In this document: positions 19,054-27,459 of the stretch, in pieces
Position numbering within the stretch: position 1 is the first letter of the stretch
Layout: every line of letters starts with the position of its first letter
From: Streptomyces qaidamensis
GTDB taxonomy: Bacteria; Actinomycetota; Actinomycetes; Streptomycetales; Streptomycetaceae
Length of the DNA stretch: 64,000 nt
NCBI RefSeq assembly: GCF_001611795.1
Contig: NZ_CP015098.1
Span: 5,828,001-5,892,000 of the forward strand
Reading direction: 5' to 3'
The notes under the pieces: generated by a model
The model's database searches: none
What the model was told of the DNA's origin: nothing
What the model saw: the letters and a program-made list of their open reading frames with translations, nothing else
Program-made: the position numbers and the translations under genes

Positions 19054-20280
19054 GTGGTGGGCCCGGTGAGCCGGGAACCTGACGGCACGTCGGACGTGGT
19101 GGTCGTCGGGGGCGGTGCCGCCGGGCTCAGCCTCGCGTACCGGCTGGTCGAGACCGGCGCCGCGACCGTGACCGTGGTCGAACCGCCGGACGGTCCCGCG
19201 CGTCCCGCGGAGCGGACCTGGTGCTACTGGGACCAGGACGACGACGACTTCGGCGAAGCGGTCACCGCCACCTGGCCCCTGCTGCGGGTGCACGGCCCCG
19301 ACGGCGGCCCGCTCACCGTCGATCCGGCCCCCTCGCGCTACCGCATGGTGCGCTCCGCGGCCTTCGAACGACTCGTGCACGCCCGGCTGGCGCACGCGCC
19401 CGGCGGGCGGCTGCTGCGCGCCACGGCCGACACCGTGCGCGACGTACCCGGAGGCGCGGAGGTCCGCTGCACGGCACAGGACGGCCGGACACTGACGCTG
19501 CGCTCCCGCTACGTGTTCGACTCGCGGCCCCTGCGCGCCCTGCCACCGGCCCGGACGCAGCTGCTGCAGCACTTCCGCGGCTGGTTCGTGCGCACCCGCG
19601 GCGACCGCTTCGACCCGGCGGTCGCCGACCTCATGGACTTCCGCGTGCCCCAGCCCGGGCACGGGCTCGCCTTCGGCTACGTCCTGCCGCTGGCCCCGGA
19701 CCGGGCGCTCGTCGAGTACACCGAGTTCTCCCGGACCCCGCTGACCACCGAGGCCTACGAGGCGGCGCTCGGGCACTACGCCCGAGAGGTGCTGCGCCTG
19801 GGCGAGTTCGGCGTGGAGAGGGCCGAGCAGGGCGTCATCCCCATGACCGACGCCCGCTTCCCCCGGCGGGCCGGGGCTGCCGTCTTCCGCATCGGGACGG
19901 CGGGCGGCGCGACCCGTCCCGCCACCGGCTACACCTTCGCGGCGGTGCAGCGCCACAGCCGGGCCATCGCCGCCGCCCTGCAGGGCGGCCGCGCCACCGT
20001 GCCCGCGCCGCACGGGAGGCGGGCGCTCGCCATGGACGCGGTGCTGCTGCGGGCCCTGGACACCGGGCGGATCGACGGTCCCGCGTTCTTCACCGGCCTG
20101 TTCTGCCGGACGCCGGCGCCGCGCCTGCTGCGCTTCCTCGACGGCGCCACCTCACTCCGGGAGGAGTGGGGCATCGGACTGCGCACCCCGGTGGGACCGA
20201 TGCTCCGCACCGCGCTCGAAGTGCCCTTTCTCCCACGCCGCACCCACCCCGCCCCAGGAACCGGAGAGAGCCACCGATGA
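19054..20280 (+). CDS. crtY: Lycopene beta-cyclase (CrtY type)
   Basis: A 408-residue FAD/NAD-dependent cyclase that closes beta-ionone rings on lycopene. The nucleotide-binding motif DVVVVGGGAAGLSLAYRL is at the N-terminus, followed by ERTWCYWDQDDDDFG, the CrtY-family motif, then FRGWFVRTRGDRFDP and GYVLPLAPDRALVEYTEFS, and near the C-terminus GGATRPATGYTFAAVQR. This is the flavoprotein cyclase type, not the small heterodimeric membrane cyclase. The start is uncertain among GTG 19054, 19057 and 19066; 19054 has GGAG ten bases upstream. Its TGA overlaps the next ATG, so crtY, crtT and crtU form one coupled operon. Confidence 0.88.
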   Translation: MVGPVSREPDGTSDVVVVGGGAAGLSLAYRLVETGAATVTVVEPPDGPARPAERTWCYWDQDDDDFGEAVTATWPLLRVHGPDGGPLTVDPAPSRYRMVRSAAFERLVHARLAHAPGGRLLRATADTVRDVPGGAEVRCTAQDGRTLTLRSRYVFDSRPLRALPPARTQLLQHFRGWFVRTRGDRFDPAVADLMDFRVPQPGHGLAFGYVLPLAPDRALVEYTEFSRTPLTTEAYEAALGHYAREVLRLGEFGVERAEQGVIPMTDARFPRRAGAAVFRIGTAGGATRPATGYTFAAVQRHSRAIAAALQGGRATVPAPHGRRALAMDAVLLRALDTGRIDGPAFFTGLFCRTPAPRLLRFLDGATSLREEWGIGLRTPVGPMLRTALEVPFLPRRTHPAPGTGESHR

Positions 20281-20993
20281 CCCTGCTGCGCGACCACGAC
20301 CTGGCACACGCCTTCGACCACGCGTCCCGCACCTACGACCGCCTCACCGGCCTCAACCCCGGCTACCGCGCCGACCTGCTGCGCTCGGCCCGCCGGCTGA
20401 AGCTCCCCGGGGACGGGGCCGGCCTGCACCTGCTCGATCTCGGCTGCGGCACCGGCGCCTCCACCCGGGCCCTGCTGCGGGCCGCGCCCCGGGCGCGGAT
20501 CACCGCGGTGGACGCCTCCGCGGGCATGCTGCGCCGGGCGCTGGCCAAGCCGTGGCCCGACGGTGTGCGCTTCCTGCACCTGAGTGCCGAGGAACTCGAC
20601 GCGGCCGGCGAAGGGCCCTTCGACGCGGTCTTCGCCGCCTACCTGTTCCGCAACGTCTCCGATCCGGACGGCGTCCTCGGCACGGTGCGCCGACTGCTGC
20701 GGCCGGGCGGGAGGCTCGCCGTCCACGAGTACAGCCTCACCGGCTCACCCGCGCACCGGGCGCTGTGGACGGCCGTGTGCCAGGGGGTGATCATCCCGGC
20801 GGGCACGCTCACCGGTGACCGGGCCCTGTACCGGCACCTGTGGCACAGCGTCCTCGACTTCGACACCGCCGCCGGCTTCACCGGACGGCTGACGCGTGCC
20901 GGATTCACGGGCGCCCGGGCCCTGCCCCTCGCCGGATGGCAGACCGGCATCACGCACACGTTCGTCGCCGCGGCGGGGCAGGCCAACCGATGA
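20277..20993 (+). CDS. crtT: SAM-dependent methyltransferase of the carotenoid operon
   Basis: A 238-residue class I methyltransferase. Motif I is LLDLGCGTGASTRALL, followed by ARITAVDASAGMLRRA (acidic loop), FDAVFAAYLFRNVSDPDGVL and LRPGGRLAVHEYS. The arrangement resembles UbiE/MenG-type methyltransferases. The gene overlaps both neighbours by ATGA junctions. A methyltransferase at this place is called crtT in the Streptomyces crtYTU operons I recall, but its contribution to the final carotenoid is not settled, because the ring methyl shift is done by CrtU. It could methylate a quinone or a carotenoid derivative. Confidence 0.82.
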   Translation: MTLLRDHDLAHAFDHASRTYDRLTGLNPGYRADLLRSARRLKLPGDGAGLHLLDLGCGTGASTRALLRAAPRARITAVDASAGMLRRALAKPWPDGVRFLHLSAEELDAAGEGPFDAVFAAYLFRNVSDPDGVLGTVRRLLRPGGRLAVHEYSLTGSPAHRALWTAVCQGVIIPAGTLTGDRALYRHLWHSVLDFDTAAGFTGRLTRAGFTGARALPLAGWQTGITHTFVAAAGQANR

Positions 20994-22564
20994 GCCGCCC
21001 GACGAGCACCCGTCCGGCCGCCCGCCGCGGCCGGGACCGCAAGGCCGAGGTCCTGATGCCCGTGCCCGGCCGGGACCGGTTCACGCGCGAGGACGCGCCG
21101 TCCGTCGCCGTGGTGGGCGGCGGGATCGCCGGTCTCGCCGCCGCCACCGGACTGGCCGAACGGGGCGCCCGCGTGACCCTCTACGAACGGGAGGACTCCC
21201 TGGGCGGCCGCCTCGCCGGCCGGCGCACCCGGCTGGCCGACGGCTCCGAGGTGACCATGAGCCGAGGCTTCCACGCCTTCTTCCGCCAGTACTACAACCT
21301 GCGCGGCCTGCTGCGGCGCACCGACCCCGCCCTGGCCCGCCTCACCCCGCTGCCCGACTACCCCCTGCGGCACAGCGGCGGACTGACCGACAGCTTCGCC
21401 CGCGTCCCGCGCACCCCGCCCCTCAGCGCGCTCGGCTTCGTCGCCCTCAGCCCCACCTTCGGCCTGCGCGACCTCGCCGCCCTGGACGCCCGGGCGGCAC
21501 TGCCGCTGACGGACGTGCGCGTGCCCGACGTGTACGCCCGGTTCGACCAGGTCGGCGCGACCGCCTTCCTGGAACGCGTCCGCTTCCCCGAGGCCGCGCA
21601 CCACCTCGCGTTCGAGGTGTTCTCCCGCAGCTTCTTCGCCGACCCGCGCGAACTCTCCGCCGCCGAGCTGATGCTGATGTTCCACATCTACTTCCTCGGC
21701 TCCTCGGAAGGGCTGCTCTTCGACGTGCCCGACGAGCCCTTCCCGCAGGCCCTGTGGGAGCCGCTCGCCGACTACCTCGGGGGCCTCGGCGCGACCGTCC
21801 GCACCGGCACCCCCGTCCTCGCCGTGGAGCCCGGCTCCGCAGGGGGAGCAGAGGTGCGCACCGGCACCGGCACCGGCCGGCACGACGCGGTGGTGCTCGC
21901 CCTCGACACCGCGGGACTGCGCCGGGTCGTCGCCGGCTCGCCCCGCCTCGGCACCGCCCCCTGGCGCGAGGACATCGCCGCCCTGCGCACCGTCCCGCCG
22001 TTCCTCGTCTCCCGGCTCTGGCTCGACCGGCCGGTCCGCGCCGACCGCCCCGGCTTCCTCGGCACCAGCGGCTACGACGGCCTCGACAACATCAGCGTCC
22101 TGGAACGCTACGAGGGCGAGGCCGCCCGCTGGGCCGAGAAGCACGGGGGTTCCGTGGTCGAACTGCACGCCTACGCCGTCGACCCCGGCGCGGACCGGGA
22201 GGCCGTGCAGGACGAGCTGCTCGGGCAGTTGCGGCGGGTGTACCCGGAGACGCGTCGGGCGCGCCTCGTCGACGCCCGGCACGAGTGGCGCTCGGACTGC
22301 CCGCTCTTCCCGGTCGGCACCCACCACCGGCGCCCCACCGTACGGACCCCGCACCCGTGGCTGACGCTGGCCGGCGACGGACTCCGCTGCGACCTGCCCG
22401 TGGCGCTGATGGAACGCGCCGCCACCACAGGCTTCCTGGCGTCCAACGCCCTGCTCGCCCGGTGGGGCGTCCGCGGCCAGGTGCTGTGGACCGTGCCACG
22501 GGCGGGCCGCTCCCCGGTGCTGCGGGCACTCGGCTCGCTCGCACGGCGTCCGGCGCGCCGGTGA
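20990..22564 (+). CDS. crtU: Carotene desaturase/methyltransferase, isorenieratene synthase (CrtU)
   Basis: A 524-residue FAD enzyme. The Rossmann motif VAVVGGGIAGLAAATGLAER starts near residue 40 after a basic N-terminal extension. The strings EREDSLGGRLAGRR and SRGFHAFFRQYYNLRGLLRR are characteristic of CrtU, which converts beta-carotene to the aromatic isorenieratene by desaturation and methyl migration. FEVFSRSFFADPRELSAAEL and the C-terminal WLTLAGDGLRCDLPVALMER complete the fold. Last gene of the crtYTU operon; it converges on the Rieske gene 58 bp away. With crtE, crtI, crtB and crtY present, the predicted product is isorenieratene. Confidence 0.88.
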   Translation: MSRPTSTRPAARRGRDRKAEVLMPVPGRDRFTREDAPSVAVVGGGIAGLAAATGLAERGARVTLYEREDSLGGRLAGRRTRLADGSEVTMSRGFHAFFRQYYNLRGLLRRTDPALARLTPLPDYPLRHSGGLTDSFARVPRTPPLSALGFVALSPTFGLRDLAALDARAALPLTDVRVPDVYARFDQVGATAFLERVRFPEAAHHLAFEVFSRSFFADPRELSAAELMLMFHIYFLGSSEGLLFDVPDEPFPQALWEPLADYLGGLGATVRTGTPVLAVEPGSAGGAEVRTGTGTGRHDAVVLALDTAGLRRVVAGSPRLGTAPWREDIAALRTVPPFLVSRLWLDRPVRADRPGFLGTSGYDGLDNISVLERYEGEAARWAEKHGGSVVELHAYAVDPGADREAVQDELLGQLRRVYPETRRARLVDARHEWRSDCPLFPVGTHHRRPTVRTPHPWLTLAGDGLRCDLPVALMERAATTGFLASNALLARWGVRGQVLWTVPRAGRSPVLRALGSLARRPARR

Positions 22565-22622
22565 CGTCCGGCCGCCGGGCGGGCCCGGGACGACCCGCGC
22601 AGACCCGTCCGGCGGGGTCGCC

Positions 22623-23639
22623 TCAGCCGGGGAACCGCCCGGTGCTGCGCAACTCCCAGCGCCTCTCGGCGTAGGCGAGGTCGTCGCGCCACAGGCGCCC
22701 GGCCGTGCCCCGCATCAGGGGGCGCAGCACGGGGGCGGCGGCCCGGGCCAGGGCGAAGCCGCGCCGCTCCGAAGCGGCGACGACCGCCTCGATCACGGCC
22801 GTCCGCGGCCGGTCCGTGTCCGCTGCGGTCAGCGGCGTGGCATGGGTCTCCACCACGGACGGGGCGCCCTCGCCGTCGGTGATGCGCATGACGACGGTGC
22901 GCGGCTCCGGCGCGGTGAACTCGGCCCGTACGGGCACCACCAGACGGCCCGCCACCCGGAAGGACACGTCGACCACGAAGGCGTCGTCCTCGTCGGCCCC
23001 CTCGCCGCCCTGCGGTTCCCGCACGACCGTCAGATCGACGAAGGAGTACGGGTGGAACCACGACCCGTGCCACGGGTCGAGCCGGTTGGCCACCACATCC
23101 TGCGGCTCGCACCGCCCGGCCGCCGTGAACACCGCGTCCACCCCGGTGCCCGGAGCGGGACGGGCCGGAACCACGGGCCGCTCCGACGGCTCCTCACCCC
23201 CGACGGCGTCCAGCCGCACCCACACCAGCACGCCGTCGTCGTGGACCGGATAGGGCTGCCAGCCGGCGAACGCGCCGCCGTCCAGCGCCAGTCCGTGCCA
23301 GTGGCACACCAGCGTGCCGCACACCACCCGGCTCTTCCGCAGCGGAGCACCGAGGTGCGGGCAGGCACCTGGACCTGCCCGCAGGTCGCCCGACTCCGAG
23401 CGCCACAGCACCACCTCGACGCCGCCGACGGTCCTGCCGCAGGGGCGGCCGGGGCGCACGTCGCGGGAGGCACCGGCCACGAACCAGTTGCCGGAGGGCC
23501 GGGCGGAGGCCCGTTTCAGCGCGTCGGCGATCAGCGCCGGCCGCGCCGCGCGCCAGGTCGGCGTCTGCTCCGCCCAGGCCGGTCCACGACGGCGCCGCAG
23601 CGGTGACGTCCAGCGTGCCCTGTCCGCTCGCTCACCCAC
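22623..23639 (-). CDS. Rieske [2Fe-2S] protein (DUF5914 type) of the carotenoid operon
   Basis: A 338-residue protein. The Rieske cluster ligands are seen as CPHLGAP and CHWHGL (Cys-x-His and Cys-x2-His) near residues 93 and 113. The C-terminal part (DPWHGSWFHPYSFVDLTVV, later VETHATPLTAADTDRPRTAV) corresponds to a DUF5914-like domain that I associate with Streptomyces carotenoid clusters. Some members of the wider Rieske oxygenase group hydroxylate carotenoid rings, so a tailoring oxygenase or an electron-transfer role is conceivable. GTG 23639 overlaps the crtB stop by 8 bp, which shows translational coupling with crtB. It is the last gene of the crtE-I-B operon. Confidence 0.75.
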   Translation of the reverse strand: MGERADRARWTSPLRRRRGPAWAEQTPTWRAARPALIADALKRASARPSGNWFVAGASRDVRPGRPCGRTVGGVEVVLWRSESGDLRAGPGACPHLGAPLRKSRVVCGTLVCHWHGLALDGGAFAGWQPYPVHDDGVLVWVRLDAVGGEEPSERPVVPARPAPGTGVDAVFTAAGRCEPQDVVANRLDPWHGSWFHPYSFVDLTVVREPQGGEGADEDDAFVVDVSFRVAGRLVVPVRAEFTAPEPRTVVMRITDGEGAPSVVETHATPLTAADTDRPRTAVIEAVVAASERRGFALARAAAPVLRPLMRGTAGRLWRDDLAYAERRWELRSTGRFPG

Positions 23640-24615
23640 GACCCGGTCCCTTCCGTTCCAGTGCGGCCGGGGCCGCCGCGGGCGCCGCGCGCCATCGCGC
23701 GCCGGCCACCTTCAGGGCCCCCGCCGCGGCGGTGGCCGCCCGCCGGCGGCGCGGCACCACCGCGCGACGGTGCAGCACGGTGTAGTCGTGCCGCGCGATC
23801 GCGTCGAGGATGCCGCCGTACAGCGTGAACGCGGTGCGGATGCACGGGCGTACCCGCGGGTCGAGCATCGCGATGCCCGGTTCCGCCTCCCGGTACACGT
23901 CCCTGGTCAGGGCCTCGGCCGCGACGAGCGCCGCCCGGATGCGCGGGTCATGGCGTCCGGTGCGCCGGCTCCACTCCAGCAGCGGCCGGTCCACGCCGTG
24001 CGCGGCGAGCAGGTCGGCGGGCAGGTAGACGCGGCCGCGGTCCAGGTCCTCGCCCACGTCCCGCAGGAAGTTGGTGAGCTGGAACGCCACCCCCAGGGCC
24101 GCCGCGTGCACAGCGGCCTCCTCGCGCGGGACGACCGTGCCGAGCACGGGCAGCAACTGCAGTCCGATCACCGCCGCCGATCCGTGCATGTAGGCCCGCA
24201 GGTCGGCGTACGTCGGGTAGTCGGTGACGGTCAGGTCGGCGCGCATCGAGACGAGGAAGTCGGCGAACAGCGTCACGTCGATGCCGTACCGGTCGGCGGT
24301 GTCGGCCACGGCCCGGACCACCGGTTCGGACCCGCTGCCGGTGCGCAGCGCGTGGGCGAGCTCGCCCTCCAGCCGCGTCAGCATCAGGCCGGGCTCGTCG
24401 GGGGTCCGGTGCCGGTCCAGGTCGTCGACGATGTCGTCGGCCCAGCGGGCGAAGCCGTACAGTGCGTGCACCGCCGAGCGGCGTTCCAGTGGCAGCAGGC
24501 GGGTGGCGAGGAAGTAGGTCCGGCCTTGGCGCGCGTTGAGCTGCCGGCATCGGGTGTATGCGGCACGCAGGCCGGGGTCGGTGATCCCCGCTGCGTCCAG
24601 TTCACGTCGGGTCAT
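23632..24615 (-). CDS. crtB: Phytoene synthase
   Basis: A 327-residue squalene/phytoene synthase that condenses two geranylgeranyl diphosphates to phytoene. The two Asp-rich motifs are present: ARWADDIVDDLD near residue 60 and QLTNFLRDVGEDLDRGRVYL near residue 165. The first region RTYFLATRLLPLERR is also typical. ATG 24615 has GGAG eight bases upstream and overlaps the end of crtI by 14 bp; a GTG at 24621 lacks proper spacing. The C-terminal 40 residues are Ala/Arg-rich. Third gene of crtE-crtI-crtB-Rieske. Confidence 0.93.
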   Translation of the reverse strand: MTRRELDAAGITDPGLRAAYTRCRQLNARQGRTYFLATRLLPLERRSAVHALYGFARWADDIVDDLDRHRTPDEPGLMLTRLEGELAHALRTGSGSEPVVRAVADTADRYGIDVTLFADFLVSMRADLTVTDYPTYADLRAYMHGSAAVIGLQLLPVLGTVVPREEAAVHAAALGVAFQLTNFLRDVGEDLDRGRVYLPADLLAAHGVDRPLLEWSRRTGRHDPRIRAALVAAEALTRDVYREAEPGIAMLDPRVRPCIRTAFTLYGGILDAIARHDYTVLHRRAVVPRRRRAATAAAGALKVAGARWRAAPAAAPAALERKGPGRG

Positions 24616-26173
24616 GGGCACCTGCTCCGGTCGGGGTGGACGGGACCTCCCGTACGGCCGGGCGCGGGCGGGAGGCCGGAGAGCGGCGTCCCGGGCCGCC
24701 CGTGACCCGGGCGGCGGCGAGTTTGCCGCTGATCAGCACGGTCGGTACGCCGACCCCGGGTGTCGTCCCGCAGCCGGCGAGCACCACGTTGTCCAGTCCG
24801 CGCACGAGGTTGCGGGGCCGGAAGGGCCCGGTCTGGGCGAAGGTATGGGACACGGAGAAGGGACTGCCGGCCGCGTGACCCCGGGCCGTCCAGTCGAGCG
24901 GGGTCACCAGCAGTTCCTCCTGGACGCTGTCCGCGAACCCGTCGAGGCCGCGGCGTTCCAGCTCGGCGACCAGGCTGTCGCGGTAACGCGGGCCCAGGTC
25001 CCGCCAGGCGGCGGCGGACGGGCCGACGGCCGTGTTGGGGCAGGGCGCCAGGACGTAGTGGAGGTGGCGGCCCGGCGGCGCCAGGGAGGCGTCGTGCGTG
25101 GTCGGCCGGGTGATCAGCAGCGACGGGTCGCTCATCAGCGCTCCCGAGCGGGTCAGTTCGTCGAAGGTGCGCTCCCACGCGGCGCCGAAGGACAGCGTGT
25201 GGTGGGCGAGGTGAGGCCAGGTGCGGTCGGTCCCCGCGTGCAGGACCACCGCGGACGGCGAGTGCCGCAGCGGCACCGGGCGCCGTGGGGTCCGGCCCAG
25301 CAGCCGGTGCGCGGCGGGCAGTTCGCAGGTCAGCACCACCGCGTCGCACGGGATGCGCTCGCCCGAGGCGAGCCGGACGGCCCGCACCCGGCCCGCCGGG
25401 CGTTCCAGCGCGCTCACCTCGGCCGACCACCGCAGTTCGGCACCGGCACCGGCCGCCACGTCCGCCATGGCCCGGGGCAGCGCGTGCATGCCGCCCTTGG
25501 GGAACCAGACACCGGCCACCGTGTCCATGTAGGCGATCACCGCGTAGGCCGCGAGCGCCCGGGCCGGGGCCACCCCGGCGTACAGGGCCTGGAAGGAGAA
25601 GACCCGGCGCAGCCGGGCGTCGGAGAGGAAGCGGCCGATCCGGCCGTCGAGCCGCCCGAAGCCGCCGAGCGCCGCCAGCCGGGCCAGATCCGGGTGCGCC
25701 AACTGGAACGGCGAGTCGAAGTTGGTGTCGATGAAACGACGCATCTGCGCCCGGTACAGCCGCTCCAGCCACTCCCGCAGCCTGCGGTACCCCGCCGCCT
25801 CCGCCGGTCCGGCGAAGCGCCGCACCTCCGCCTCCATGGCGTCGCCGTCGGTGTGCACGTCGAGCGAGGTCCCGTCCGCGAAACCGGCCCGGTAGGCGGG
25901 GTGCAGGGGCATCAGCTCGACGTGCCGGCCGAGGCTCTCGCCGACCGCCGCGAACGCCTCGTCGGCCAGATGCGGCATCGTCAGCACGGTGGGCCCGGTG
26001 TCCACCAGGTAGTCGCCGAGCCGTGCCCGCCCGGCCCTCCCGCCCGGGCCGGAGTCCCGTTCGACGAGCGTCACCCGGCGGCCGGCGCCCAGCAGATGCA
26101 GGGCGCACGCCAGCCCGGACAGGCCGGCGCCCACCACGACGACATGGTCCGTCGGTCCCGTCACCGTCCTCAT
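24602..26173 (-). CDS. crtI: Phytoene desaturase (CrtI)
   Basis: A 523-residue FAD-dependent desaturase that takes phytoene to lycopene. It begins with HVVVVGAGLSGLACALHLLG and RDSGPGGRAGRARLGDYLVD (FAD site), has FDTGPTVLTMP-like DTGPTVLTMPHLADEAF, AVIAYMDTVAGVWFPKGGMH, and ends with the carotenoid-oxidoreductase tail LDNVVLAGCGTTPGVGVPTV then LISGKLAA. ATG 26173 overlaps the crtE TGA (ATGA). All steps from crtE to crtB are therefore coupled. CrtI-type enzymes do all four desaturations alone, so no other desaturase is needed. Confidence 0.93.
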   Translation of the reverse strand: MRTVTGPTDHVVVVGAGLSGLACALHLLGAGRRVTLVERDSGPGGRAGRARLGDYLVDTGPTVLTMPHLADEAFAAVGESLGRHVELMPLHPAYRAGFADGTSLDVHTDGDAMEAEVRRFAGPAEAAGYRRLREWLERLYRAQMRRFIDTNFDSPFQLAHPDLARLAALGGFGRLDGRIGRFLSDARLRRVFSFQALYAGVAPARALAAYAVIAYMDTVAGVWFPKGGMHALPRAMADVAAGAGAELRWSAEVSALERPAGRVRAVRLASGERIPCDAVVLTCELPAAHRLLGRTPRRPVPLRHSPSAVVLHAGTDRTWPHLAHHTLSFGAAWERTFDELTRSGALMSDPSLLITRPTTHDASLAPPGRHLHYVLAPCPNTAVGPSAAAWRDLGPRYRDSLVAELERRGLDGFADSVQEELLVTPLDWTARGHAAGSPFSVSHTFAQTGPFRPRNLVRGLDNVVLAGCGTTPGVGVPTVLISGKLAAARVTGGPGRRSPASRPRPAVREVPSTPTGAGAHDPT

Positions 26174-27312
26174 ACGAGCTCCTCCGCGTGGCGCGGGGCG
26201 AGGCCCGAGGCCCGCTCGACCAGGGCGGCGAACTCCCGCCGCACCGCCGTGGCGGCGCCGGTCGCCTCGAAATGCCGCAGCCCGGTGGCCGCCAGGTCCG
26301 CGATCCTCGCCTCCACCTCGGCCCGGGCGCCCGTCCGCTCCAGCGCCGCCCGCATCCGGTCGACGGTGTGCCCCGGCAGGGCCTCCGCGTCCGGGGCGAG
26401 CACGGCGGCGGCCTCCTGGTCGCCGGTGGCCTGCGCGAGCCGGACGGCGGCGGCGAGGAGGGGGGTGAGCTTGCGGGAGCGCAGATCCTCGTCGGCCGGT
26501 TTGCCGGTCAGCGCCGGGTCGCCGAAGGCCCCGAGGAGGTCGTCGCGCAGCTGGAAGGCCAGCCCCGCGCACCGGCCGGCGGCCCGCAACGCGCCCAGGG
26601 TGCGGGCGTCCGCGCCGGCCAGTGCCGCGCCCAGCGCCAGGGGCCGCGCGACCGTGTACCGGGCGCTCTTCAGGACGGCGATGGTCAGCGCCTCCTCGGT
26701 GCCGGACGAGCCGCTCGCCTGCGCGCGCAGGTCGCGGTACTGCCCGGCGACCATCTCGGTGCGCATGGCCCGCCACTCCTCGTGCAGCCGCGAGCCGTGC
26801 GGCGAGGCGAGCGCCGTCTCCGTCAGCAGGTCGTCCGCCCACGCCAGCGCCAGATCGCCCGCGAGCACGGCGGCCGACGTCCCGAACGACTCGGTGGCCT
26901 CGCCCGTCCGGCCGGCCGGGTGGTCCCGGGCGAAGTCCACGTGCAGGGCGGGGGCACCCCGGCGCAGGGGCGACCCGTCCATCACGTCGTCGTGGATGAG
27001 GGCGCAGGCCTGGAGCAGTTCGAGGGCCGCGCCCGTGCGCAGGAGGGCGCCCGGGTCGCCCGAGCCGCCCGCGGCCCGCCAGCCGCACCACACGAACGCC
27101 GTCCGCAGCCGCTTGCCGCCCCGCCGGACGAACGCGGCGACGCGCTCGGCCATCTCGCGGGCGAACACCGCGTCGGTGTCGCGGGCCTGCCGCAGCCGGT
27201 CCTCCAGCACCCGCTCCAGAACCGTCTCCATGGCGCGCGTGGCCCCCGGAGCGGTGAGCGGGGCGTGCTGCGTCTCCGCCGTTCCGGCCACCGTCGGCCG
27301 CGGTCCAAGCAT
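26170..27312 (-). CDS. crtE: Geranylgeranyl diphosphate synthase (polyprenyl synthetase)
   Basis: A 380-residue trans-prenyltransferase that makes the C20 precursor of the carotenoid. First Asp-rich motif LIHDDVMDGSPLRRG near residue 105, second QLRDDLLGAFGDPALTG near residue 245, and GGKRLRTAFVWCGW before the first. ATG 27312 has AAGGGG nine bases upstream; a GTG at 27345 would add eleven residues. First gene of the crtE-I-B-Rieske operon. About 40 bp upstream of the start codon lies a half-site (tgcgtcgtgtgcg) resembling one arm of the palindrome at the B12 regulator, and beyond it a 9-bp tandem repeat. Confidence 0.9.
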   Translation of the reverse strand: MLGPRPTVAGTAETQHAPLTAPGATRAMETVLERVLEDRLRQARDTDAVFAREMAERVAAFVRRGGKRLRTAFVWCGWRAAGGSGDPGALLRTGAALELLQACALIHDDVMDGSPLRRGAPALHVDFARDHPAGRTGEATESFGTSAAVLAGDLALAWADDLLTETALASPHGSRLHEEWRAMRTEMVAGQYRDLRAQASGSSGTEEALTIAVLKSARYTVARPLALGAALAGADARTLGALRAAGRCAGLAFQLRDDLLGAFGDPALTGKPADEDLRSRKLTPLLAAAVRLAQATGDQEAAAVLAPDAEALPGHTVDRMRAALERTGARAEVEARIADLAATGLRHFEATGAATAVRREFAALVERASGLAPRHAEELV

Positions 27313-27350
27313 GCCCAACCCCTTCTCGCTTCCGGTCCTTCGCACCTCAG

Positions 27351-27364
27351 TGCGTCGTGTGCGT
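27351..27364. promoter_or_regulatory. Possible half-operator upstream of crtE
   Basis: tgcgtcgtgtgcgt matches the right arm tgcgtcgtttgtgcg of the palindrome at 17741-17778 except for two missing bases in the middle. It stands 39-52 bp upstream of the crtE start codon, where a repressor site for the crtE-I-B operon would be expected. No matching second arm is seen. Confidence 0.45.
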
Positions 27365-27365
27365 C

Positions 27366-27419
27366 CTGTGCTTCCTGTGCTTCCTGTGCTTCCTGTGCTT
27401 CCTGTGCTTCCTGTGCTTC
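27366..27419. repeat. 9-bp tandem repeat (six perfect copies) between crtE and the photolyase gene
   Basis: ctgtgcttc is repeated six times without mismatch in the 147-bp gap between crtE and the normal end of the photolyase gene. On the minus strand it would read as repeated Glu-Ala-Gln if the photolyase frame is not terminated, which happens because of the frameshift noted in that gene. Perfect copies indicate recent slippage. Confidence 0.9.
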
Positions 27420-27459
27420 GGCCGGGAGTGGTGTTCCGGATGCGTCGGGTGTCCGGTTC

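Noticed and set aside
27357..27420. Cysteine-rich repeat peptide CVLCFLCFLCF on the plus strand
   Set aside because: Direct reading of the 9-bp repeat; no ribosome site and no continuation into a family.
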